A stretch of 7,623 nt of DNA from contig JAIRNN010000274.1 in the NCBI GenBank assembly GCA_031257995.1, forward strand, positions 1 through 7,623, in the 5' to 3' direction. Source of the DNA: Spirochaetaceae bacterium (lineage in GTDB: Bacteria > Spirochaetota > Spirochaetia > Treponematales > Breznakiellaceae). Each line of letters starts with the position of its first letter. Positions within the stretch are counted from its first letter, which is position 1. Position numbers and translations under genes: made by a program. Of the stretch, positions 1-5,278 are shown piece by piece. The notes under the pieces are model-generated. The model had not been told where the DNA came from. It worked only from the letters and a program-made list of their open reading frames with translations, and did no database searches.

Positions 1-1
1 C

Positions 2-124
2 CCTCAGTTCCAGCAAAGCCCCTATGCCGGCATTCTCAATACGGGTTTCCCCGTATTTTCCCGTCAGTTCCGAGATTTCCTGTGTTTTGACGCTCTTTTC
101 GCCCCGCCCACTCAGTATACGCCT
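2..124 (-). other. open stretch without a start codon, possible gene remnant
   Basis: Reading leftwards from an in-frame TAA at 127-125 there are 41 open codons up to the window edge, with a protein-like mix of Lys, Glu, Gly and Leu (for example KTQEISELTGKYGETRIENA). There is no ATG or GTG in this frame; the only TTG is at 16-14. It could therefore be the start region of a gene with a rare start codon, a decayed remnant, or chance. The opposite strand in the same register is also open, from position 2 to a TGA at 164-166, and is phenylalanine-rich like an antisense translation. Neither reading has a visible ribosome binding site. I do not recognise the product. Confidence 0.2.
38..57. repeat. 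perfect 8-bp inverted repeat (hairpin)
   Basis: AATACGGG at 38-45 and CCCGTATT at 50-57 are exact reverse complements separated by four bases. The right arm runs into TTTT on the plus strand, a short run for a terminator. It lies upstream of the ABC operon promoter and could end rightward transcription arriving from outside the window or be an operator; the sequence does not decide. Confidence 0.4.
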
Positions 125-183
125 TTATTCGGACATTGGGAATTTATTTCTATGCGCTTATCCTGACTAGTTCTACCATACTA

Positions 184-212
184 TTGACGGGGCTTGAAAG
201 GCATATTATAAT
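184..212 (+). promoter_or_regulatory. sigma70-type promoter of the sugar ABC operon
   Basis: TTGACG (184-189) and TATAAT (207-212) are separated by exactly 17 bases, matching 11 of 12 positions of the housekeeping consensus. The start of transcription should fall near 219-220, giving a leader of about 108 nt before the lipoprotein ATG at 328. An in-frame ATG at 211 overlaps the -10 box, so it cannot be translated from this promoter, which supports the later start. Within the leader, 214-225 can pair imperfectly with 278-293. I see no clear operator or catabolite site. Confidence 0.75.
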
Positions 213-327
213 GAAGAATATTGTTCGCATGGATTTCGTTTTATGGCTTAAAGGGCGTGAAGCGGGGGACAGGCGGACAATCATTATTCTATATTATTCC
301 ATTATTAGGAGTATTGAGGAGGAAAGC

Positions 328-1674
328 ATGCAATTTTACCAAACGAAATGGCCGCTCATCTTGGGTTTGGCTATGACGGTTGTCGTTCTCGCGGGGTGCG
401 CGAAAAAGGAATCGGCGGATGACGGGTCGCTTCGGGTGTTGAACTATTTGGACTTGACATTTGCCAATAGTTCTGACGAAATCGAAACGGTTTGGGAGGC
501 CTTTAACAAGGCGCACCCGGACATCAAGGTTGTCCGGGAGGATCTCTTTAACGAGCCTTACCACAACAAGGTGGAGGCTTACGCGGCGGCGGGGCAGCTC
601 CCCGACGTGCTCTATGCGTGGCCGTCAGGAAGGTCGACGACGCTCCATACCCAGAAACTGCTGAAGGATCTTACGCCGCTCGCCCGAAACGAGCCGGGTT
701 TTGCGAATGATTACCTGCCGCTGGCATTGGATCCGAGCGCGCAGGGCGGCGGGTATGTGGCTATTCTCCCCCGCGCCGTTACGTCGAGCCACGCTTTTTA
801 CGTCAACACCGAGGTGCTCGCCGCCGCAGGTTTGACCCCGGCCCAGACCTACGCCGAGCTTAAGGCGCAAGTGCCGGTGCTCAGAGCGAAAGGGATTGAT
901 ACGGTGCTTATGGCCAACCAGGAATCGTGGGTCATGCAGTCGTGCCTCTTCTCCCTCGTGGCGGGGCGTTTCGGCGGGGAAGGCTGGGAAAAGGCCATCC
1001 TGTCGGGAAGCGCCAAGTTTACCGATCCCGCTTTCGTCGACGCGCTCGCCTTTATCAAGACGATGTATGACGACGGGGCGCTTTCCAAGGCGACGCTCTC
1101 CACGGACTACGGCAGCGTGGTGGGCCAGTTTGGTACGGGCAAAGGCGCGTATCTCATCGACGGCGACTGGCGGGTCGGCGCGTTCATCACCGACACGTCC
1201 ACCGGTCAGGCGGTCATACCTCCGGTTCTCCAGGAAAAGATTCTCATCACCGTGTTCCCCGACATTCCCAACGCCAAGCTGAACAAGTCAACATCCGGTA
1301 TTCTGGGAACGGGTTGGGGCATAAATGCCGACATTCCGGCGGGGTCCGACAGGGAAAAGGCCGCATGGGAACTGGTGAAATGGCTCTCCGGCAAGGAGAT
1401 TCAGACGTGGTTGCTCGAAACGGGCGGCATCGCCACTCCCACAGTAACGAGCATCGATGTGGGAAGTCTCGCGCTTGAGCCGATGCAGAAAACGATTACG
1501 AATTTGGCGAGCCAATATACGACAATGACTGCCGTCATTGACGGGGTGTTCCACAGTGACGTTTTCAACCCCCTGAACGACGGGTTGCAGGAACTGGGGC
1601 TTGGGTCCAAGACTCCCCAGCAGGTGGCGGCGGACGTACAGAAGGCGTTTGACGCTTGGCAGGCGGCGCAATAG
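328..1674 (+). CDS. sugar ABC transporter substrate-binding lipoprotein (family 1, UgpB/MalE-like)
   Basis: This is the extracytoplasmic solute receptor of a carbohydrate ABC importer; it binds a sugar or oligosaccharide and delivers it to the two permeases that follow. The 448-residue product starts with a signal peptide (basic residue at 7, hydrophobic 9-22) and a lipobox L21-A-G-C24, so it should be anchored to the outer face of the inner membrane through Cys24. Family features are the first lobe with an amphipathic helix (ETVWEAFNKAHPDIKVV), the PDVLYAW strand, and the hinge-side segment KGAYLIDGDW at about 272-281. The start is chosen because GAGGAGG (316-322) sits five bases before ATG 328 and the signal peptide begins there; upstream in-frame ATGs precede or overlap the promoter. 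Length is normal for SBP_bac_1 proteins. The ligand cannot be read from the sequence. Confidence 0.93.
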   Translation: MQFYQTKWPLILGLAMTVVVLAGCAKKESADDGSLRVLNYLDLTFANSSDEIETVWEAFNKAHPDIKVVREDLFNEPYHNKVEAYAAAGQLPDVLYAWPSGRSTTLHTQKLLKDLTPLARNEPGFANDYLPLALDPSAQGGGYVAILPRAVTSSHAFYVNTEVLAAAGLTPAQTYAELKAQVPVLRAKGIDTVLMANQESWVMQSCLFSLVAGRFGGEGWEKAILSGSAKFTDPAFVDALAFIKTMYDDGALSKATLSTDYGSVVGQFGTGKGAYLIDGDWRVGAFITDTSTGQAVIPPVLQEKILITVFPDIPNAKLNKSTSGILGTGWGINADIPAGSDREKAAWELVKWLSGKEIQTWLLETGGIATPTVTSIDVGSLALEPMQKTITNLASQYTTMTAVIDGVFHSDVFNPLNDGLQELGLGSKTPQQVAADVQKAFDAWQAAQ

Positions 1675-1680
1675 ATGAGA

Positions 1681-1712
1681 CTCGAACCCCTGCGGGGGTT
1701 CGAGGCGTTTTC
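1681..1712 (+). terminator. intercistronic hairpin with U-tract, partial terminator
   Basis: CTCGAACCCC (1681-1690) pairs perfectly with GGGGTTCGAG (1695-1704) around a TGCG loop, giving a 10-bp GC-rich stem seven bases after the lipoprotein stop. GCGTTTTCT follows, a short U-rich run. Between a binding-protein gene and its permeases such a hairpin usually lets only part of the transcripts continue, or protects the 3' end of the abundant upstream mRNA. I infer that role here. Confidence 0.7.
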
Positions 1713-1748
1713 TCTTAGGGATGGCGCTTCCCTATGCGCCGAAAACGC
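1705..1748 (+). repeat. second nested inverted repeat in the intercistronic spacer
   Basis: GCGTTTTC (1705-1712) is the exact reverse complement of GAAAACGC (1741-1748). Inside it TAGGGA (1716-1721) pairs with TCCCTA (1729-1734), or alternatively GGCGC (1723-1727) with GCGCC (1736-1740). The outer arm uses the T-run of the preceding hairpin, so the terminator and this stem compete for the same bases. It may modulate read-through into the permease genes or stabilise processed ends; this is inference. Confidence 0.5.
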
Positions 1749-1806
1749 GCCGTGATTATAAAATATGAATGTTAATGCTTCTCTAGAAAAGCGTAAGGAG
1801 CGTAAA

Positions 1807-2706
1807 ATGAGTGATTTATCCGCAAAGCGCGAACAGCGCATCGCATATATTGTTTTGGTAGCTCCGGCCGTGCTGATTTATTTCTGCGTCATGGCCTTTC
1901 CTACCATTTTTTCCGTCATCCTGAGTCTGACAAACTATAATGGGGGACGGATTTTCGGCAATGCCCGCATAGCTTTCGCGGGACTGGCCAGCTACATCAA
2001 CATCTTTCAGGATTCCTACTTCTATCTGGCGCTGAAAAACAATATGTTGATCGTCCTTATATCGGTGTTTGGGCAGATTCCGCTGGGGTTTATCCTGGCC
2101 TACATTCTGTCCCGAAAACTCGTGCGGGGGACAGATTTCTTTCAAACGATGATTTACCTGCCCAACGTGATCTCGGCGGTCATCATCGGCATTCTGTTCA
2201 AGAGTTTTTACCAAAGCCAGGACAGCGTGTATATGGAGATTGTACGGTTTTTCAAGCCCGGCGCGGAGTTTACCGTCAACGAGTATCCCATGATACCGGT
2301 GCTGGTGGTCATGCTCTGGATGTATACGGGGATGTACGTGATCATATTCCTTGCCAACCTCCAGCGCATCGACACCTCGATCATTGAGGCATCGAAGATT
2401 GACGGCGCGACCGAGGCCCAAGCCCTGTGGTACATCATCTTGCCGGCACTCTCCGGGGTCATTGTTACCAGCGCGATTCTGGCGATTTCCGGCTCGCTCA
2501 AGTCTTTCGACCTGCTGTTCGTGATGACCCAAGGCGGCCCGGCAAACCGGACGAGCGTACTCTCGTTATATATGTACAATAAAGCGTTCCGGGGCGCACC
2601 GAACTATCCGCTGGCAAACGCCATTTCCACGGTAATGGTGATTATCAGCTTTATTCTCATCGGCATAACCCGGAGTGTGGAAAAACGCTTCGGCGGAAAG
2701 GAGTAG
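1807..2706 (+). CDS. sugar ABC transporter permease, UgpA/MalF type
   Basis: This 299-residue integral membrane protein is one half of the translocation pore of the importer. It shows about six hydrophobic segments (first at about 12-40) and, near 194-213, the cytoplasmic EAA loop EASKIDGATEAQALWYIILP with its conserved Gly at 200, the docking site for the ATPase. The motif LLFVMTQGGPANRT near the C-terminus is typical of this permease family. I start at ATG 1807 because AAGGAG (1795-1800) lies six bases upstream; an in-frame ATG at 1765 would add 14 charged residues, has no ribosome binding site and falls just after the spacer hairpins. The stop is followed after three bases by the next permease, implying translational coupling. 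Confidence 0.93.
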   Translation: MSDLSAKREQRIAYIVLVAPAVLIYFCVMAFPTIFSVILSLTNYNGGRIFGNARIAFAGLASYINIFQDSYFYLALKNNMLIVLISVFGQIPLGFILAYILSRKLVRGTDFFQTMIYLPNVISAVIIGILFKSFYQSQDSVYMEIVRFFKPGAEFTVNEYPMIPVLVVMLWMYTGMYVIIFLANLQRIDTSIIEASKIDGATEAQALWYIILPALSGVIVTSAILAISGSLKSFDLLFVMTQGGPANRTSVLSLYMYNKAFRGAPNYPLANAISTVMVIISFILIGITRSVEKRFGGKE

Positions 2707-2709
2707 ACT

Positions 2710-3552
2710 ATGGCGGACGTACGACAAGGGAATATTCCCGCAAAAATTATCATTTATCTTGTTATGGCGGTCTTCACCGTTTTGGCGATTTACCCCATCC
2801 TGTGGCTCTTCATCCAGTCGTTCAAGACGACGCAGGAATACCTTACCACGAGCAAGCTGGCCCTGCCCGCCGTGTGGTTCCCCGGCAACTATCCCTACGC
2901 ATGGCAGATCGGGAACTTCGGTATACTGCTATTGAACAGCATCTTCTACACGGTTGTAACGGTCATCGCGGTGGTGGTGCTGGGCTTTATGGCGAGCTTT
3001 GGCTTCGCGAAGATCGAGTGCAAGGCGACACCCTTCCTGCACGGGATGTTCATCATCGGGATTCTCATCACCCTGCAATCCATCATGGTACCGCTCTTCC
3101 TCATGGTCAACGCGGTGGGGTTGTACAACACCCGCTGGGGAGTGCTGATCCCCTATATCGGGCTGGGGTTGCCGATGGGCGTGTATCTGGGCACCGAGTT
3201 TATCAAGAGCATCCCCCAAGCCCTGATCGAGTCGGCGCGTATGGAAGGCGCGAAGTTCTTGAAAATCTTTTCGAGCATCATATTCCCGATGACCGCGCCG
3301 GTCGCGATGACCGTAGGAATCCTCACCTTCACCGCCACTTGGAACGAGTTCATGCTGATCAACATCTTAAGCTCCAGCGACCTCATCAAGTCCATCCCCG
3401 TGGGCGTGAACCGCTTCTCCGGCGCGCTGGCATCGGACTACGGCAGACAGTTTTCCGCGCTGGTGATCGGCATGATCCCGATGCTCATATTCTACTTGAT
3501 ATTCAGGAAACAGATCACGAAGGGCGTGGCTGCGGGAGCCGTCAAGGGTTAG
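2710..3552 (+). CDS. sugar ABC transporter permease, UgpE/MalG type
   Basis: The 280-residue partner permease has six predicted membrane segments (first at about 12-35, NIPAKIIIYLVMAVFTVLAIYP region). Its EAA loop begins at Glu174 (ESARMEGAKFLKIFSSIIFP, Gly180). The stretch ATWNEFM after the loop and the C-terminal FRKQITKGVAAGAVKG tail are hallmarks of MalG/UgpE-type permeases. AAAGGAG (2697-2703) overlaps the stop of the upstream gene and lies six bases from ATG 2710. No ATP-binding gene follows, so the complex must use a shared MsmK/UgpC-like ATPase encoded elsewhere, which is common for this class of operon. Confidence 0.94.
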   Translation: MADVRQGNIPAKIIIYLVMAVFTVLAIYPILWLFIQSFKTTQEYLTTSKLALPAVWFPGNYPYAWQIGNFGILLLNSIFYTVVTVIAVVVLGFMASFGFAKIECKATPFLHGMFIIGILITLQSIMVPLFLMVNAVGLYNTRWGVLIPYIGLGLPMGVYLGTEFIKSIPQALIESARMEGAKFLKIFSSIIFPMTAPVAMTVGILTFTATWNEFMLINILSSSDLIKSIPVGVNRFSGALASDYGRQFSALVIGMIPMLIFYLIFRKQITKGVAAGAVKG

Positions 3553-3822
3553 GGAGAGCGGAAGGGGGAAGCCGCGCAACAATGTTGCCGGCCCCTCGGT
3601 CAAAGCTCACGCCTTGAGCCGCCCTCCGCTGCCCCTTCTGCGGGGCGCCTATTGCCATGCGCGAAATGGGCACAGCCGCTGTGCCAGGCATGTTTCGCTA
3701 TTCCAGCGGCACGGTGCGGACCCCATGAATAGTTCAAGGTAGATAAAAGCAACAGTGCCCCGGGCCGCGCCCGAAGGCATTCGAAAGGATGCCCCGCCCC
3801 CGGATCCTTATAAGGAGTATAT
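3553..3822. other. gene-free, hairpin-rich spacer between the ABC operon and the acetyltransferase gene
   Basis: No credible coding frame is present. GCGGAAGGGG (3558-3567) can pair along ten bases, with one G-T wobble, with CCCCTTCTGC (3632-3641), enclosing GCAACA/TGTTGC (3576-3588) and GCTCA/TGAGC. A second cluster has the perfect stem GGCACAG (3669-3675) / CTGTGCC (3679-3685) inside GCGAAA (3661-3666) / TTTCGC (3693-3698). No T-tract follows any stem, so a standard terminator is not evident. I found no convincing promoter, so the downstream gene may be read from the ABC operon or from a non-consensus promoter. Confidence 0.5.
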
Positions 3823-4443
3823 ATGGCAGCGTTTATACGGCAAGCGCATGGGTCGGATGTCCCGTATCTCTACGAAATCTGTTTGAAGACCGGGGACAAC
3901 AGCAAGGATGCCACCGATCTTTTCTACGACCCTCTGCTTATGGGGCAGTACTATGCGGCCCCCTACTTTTTCCACGACCCGGGACTGTGCTTTGTCGCGG
4001 AAGACCGTGTTCCCCAAGGCTACATCGTCGCGGCGGAAGACACCACCGTGTTCAGGCAGTGGCTGGCGACGGAGTGGCTTCCTCCCCTCAAACGGCGTTA
4101 CCAAGACCCGTATCCCCCTGAAAAATACCGTTCCCCTTTTGAGCGGCAGATACGTAACTTTCTCTACCATCCGCTCATCATCGACCCTGCTCCGTCGTGG
4201 CTCTCGTCCTACCCGGCCCACCTCCACATCGACCTTGTACCCTCCTACCAGCGGCAGGGTTTGGGCGCGAAACTCATCGCGGCCCTTTTCGATGCCTTGG
4301 AAAACCGGGGCTGTCCGGGCGTTCATCTGGTCGTAGGCATGGACAACCCCGGCGCGATCGCGTTCTACCAGAAACAGGGGCTTGAAACGATTCGGGAAGC
4401 GCCTTGGGCCCTCACGATGGGAAAGGCGTTTGGCAAGCCTTAA
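3823..4443 (+). CDS. GNAT-family N-acetyltransferase, O-GlcNAcase acetyltransferase-domain type
   Basis: A 206-residue predicted cytoplasmic acyltransferase that should move an acetyl group from acetyl-CoA to an amine; the acceptor is unknown. The C-terminal half carries the GNAT core: strand HLHIDLVP (133-140), the pyrophosphate-binding turn Q143-R-Q-G-L-G-A149, helix KLIAALFDAL, and strand GVHLVVGMDNPGAIAFYQKQGL (166-187) with Asn175 and Tyr182 in the usual cofactor and catalytic positions. The N-terminal half has IRQAHGSDVPYLYEICLKTG and a long insert with many aromatic residues (about 35-130). This pattern recalls the GNAT proteins related to the C-terminal domain of human O-GlcNAcase. 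TAAGGAG (3811-3817) is five bases before ATG 3823. It stands alone, with a hairpin-rich spacer upstream and a repeat nest downstream. Its TAA stop lies within the start of a TTAACCACGG-type repeat. Confidence 0.85.
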   Translation: MAAFIRQAHGSDVPYLYEICLKTGDNSKDATDLFYDPLLMGQYYAAPYFFHDPGLCFVAEDRVPQGYIVAAEDTTVFRQWLATEWLPPLKRRYQDPYPPEKYRSPFERQIRNFLYHPLIIDPAPSWLSSYPAHLHIDLVPSYQRQGLGAKLIAALFDALENRGCPGVHLVVGMDNPGAIAFYQKQGLETIREAPWALTMGKAFGKP

Positions 4444-4460
4444 CCACGGATTGCACAGAT
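4440..4460. repeat. ACAGAT-type repeat fragment overlapping the acetyltransferase stop codon
   Basis: TTAACCACGGATT followed by GCACAGAT (4440-4460) matches the CCACAGATT / ACACAGATT units seen at 5157-5185. The T of the last codon plus the TAA stop form its TTAA start. No opposite-strand partner was found nearby, so it looks like half of an element. The following 4461-4619 is AT-richer and holds no gene I can support, only the short palindrome TGTCA/TGACA (4601-4612). Confidence 0.45.
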
Positions 4461-4724
4461 GAAGCAGGTACATGCAGGTTCTTGGTTGGAAGATGGGCGG
4501 ACTGCTGATGACCTCTCTTTTCCACGACGGTAACAATAGCATATTTGTTGTGTTATTGTATTTGAGCCTGTTCCAAAACTCATTTGTATTGGAGTATTAC
4601 TGTCAGTTGACAAAGAGGTAAGAAATTAACCGCGAAGGCGAAGGCGTTTAGTAAACCGCTGAGGCGAATAGGGATAGAAGCGTGCTGATTTGACAGCCGG
4701 TTGGCTTTACAAGCGGTCTTGAAG

Positions 4725-4756
4725 GCGGCTTTCTGTGAAAGCGGCTTTCTTTGAAA
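4725..4756. repeat. tandem 16-bp repeat, two copies
   Basis: GCGGCTTTCTGTGAAA (4725-4740) is followed directly by GCGGCTTTCTTTGAAA (4741-4756), with one difference. Each copy contains a small hairpin (CTTTC/GAAAG around three bases, the last G supplied by the next unit). A degenerate third unit may precede it (GCGGTCTTGAAG, 4713-4724). Confidence 0.75.
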
Positions 4757-4922
4757 GCTGACAAAACAGGCGAATTGGCGGTAAAAGGCGCGGCTGCCGG
4801 TAAAGACCTTCCGCGCCTTCAGTACCGCGGCGCCGAAGCTGGTATCCAAGCGCCGCCTTTATTGGCGCCGCGCCATGCTGCATAACCGCGCTAACGCCCC
4901 TAGCACAACCTACGGTCGTGCC

Positions 4923-4947
4923 TGTTTCGGGCGCGGCATTGGGTGCC
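4923..4947. repeat. 25-bp direct repeat, copy 1
   Basis: This 25-mer matches 5088-5112 at 22 positions, including the exact 15-mer GCGGCATTGGGTGCC (4933-4947). It overlaps the right terminal inverted repeat of the 4620-4966 element by three bases. The two copies start 165 bp apart. Confidence 0.8.
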
Positions 4948-5087
4948 TTTGCGGTTAAATTTTCTTGAAGGTTCGCTGTAAATGTGGTTGTTCTAAGATT
5001 CGCTTGGGGGTTTTGGAAGAGGCTCATTTATTTACGGCAAAACATTTATGGGCAACCATGCCGCAGGAATGGCAGAAACGCGCTCAA

Positions 5088-5112
5088 CGTTTCGCGTGCG
5101 GCATTGGGTGCC
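5088..5112. repeat. 25-bp direct repeat, copy 2
   Basis: The second copy of the 25-mer (22 of 25 identical to 4923-4947) lies seven bases before the 160-bp nested inverted-repeat element. It is not followed by the GCGGTTAA end seen after copy 1, so it looks like a truncated or recombined end of the same repeat family. The 140 bp between the copies hold no supported gene. Confidence 0.75.
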
Positions 5113-5118
5113 CCGCAG

Positions 5119-5278
5119 AAGGGGAGACTTCCCACTGTCAACAATTTAAGAATTTGTCCACAGATTATACAGATTTCCACAGATTAAAGATAGGTTTTGA
5201 AACAAAAATCTGTGTAATCGGGGGAATCTGTGTACCTTTTATTTTGCTTAACTTGTTGATAGTGGGAGACTTCCCCTT
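5119..5278. repeat. 160-bp nested inverted-repeat element
   Basis: Outer arms 5119-5150 and 5247-5278 are 32 bases long and match at 26 positions; the mismatches are a four-base turn inside GGGAGACTTCCC plus two others. TCCCACTGTCAACAA at 5130-5144 is the conserved part. Inside lie inner arms made of ACAGATT units at 5160-5166, 5169-5175 and 5179-5185, opposed by AATCTGT at 5207-5213 and 5225-5231. The whole can fold into one long interrupted hairpin. The right end enters the TAA stop codon (5279-5277) of the minus-strand gene. It could be a non-autonomous mobile element, a transcription end signal for both strands, or both. Confidence 0.7.

Larger units (their letters stand above)
4620..4966. 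repeat. MITE-like element bounded by imperfect terminal inverted repeats
   Basis: AAGAAATTAACCGCGAAGGC (4620-4639) is matched by the reverse complement of 4945-4966, differing by one substitution and a two-base gap. The 347-bp interior begins with a second unit AACCGCTGAGGCG (4654-4666; 11 of 13 identical to 4628-4640). It contains the tandem 16-mer (4725-4756), the 9-bp inverted repeat AAGGCGCGG/CCGCGCCTT (4785-4793, 4811-4819) and several GGCGCC palindromes. No transposase is encoded and no clear target duplication is visible. Frames open across it on both strands lack ribosome binding sites and are compositional by-products. I know AACCGCGAAGG-like repeats from many environmental bacterial genomes but cannot name a curated family. 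Confidence 0.55.

Noticed and set aside
136..327. Upstream extension of the binding-protein gene (in-frame starts at 136 and 211)
   Set aside because: The first precedes and the second overlaps the promoter -10 box; the signal peptide and Shine-Dalgarno place the start at 328.
1681..1704. tRNA-like arm (GGGGGTTCGAG resembles a T-arm)
   Set aside because: Only one stem-loop is present with a four-base loop; no cloverleaf or acceptor stem can be built around it.
1816..2532. Long open frame on the minus strand opposite the first permease
   Set aside because: It is a register shadow of the permease gene, with His/Asp/Gln-rich composition, no membrane or domain pattern and no ribosome binding site.
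2802..3617. Long plus-strand frame overlapping the second permease
   Set aside because: It reads the permease in another frame, giving an Arg/His-rich product without recognisable features; the permease frame has the EAA loop and membrane segments.
4601..4635. Promoter suggested by TTGACA at 4607-4612
   Set aside because: No -10-like hexamer lies at 16-18 bases (the sequence there is CCGCGA), and no gene follows.
4580..5027. Overlapping minus-strand frames (4580-4849 and 4707-5027) across the repeat nest
   Set aside because: They read through inverted-repeat ends and tandem repeats, overlap each other in different frames, and lack ribosome binding sites; repeats like these commonly produce spurious hypothetical proteins.
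5154..5185. Possible DnaA boxes / origin (TTGTCCACA, TTTCCACA)
   Set aside because: The DnaA-like strings are part of the ACAGATT repeat units, and no dnaA, dnaN or AT-rich unwinding region is nearby.
5157..5234. CRISPR-like spaced repeats (ACAGATT units)
   Set aside because: The units are seven bases, irregularly spaced by two to three bases and arranged as opposed arms; there are no spacers and no cas genes.
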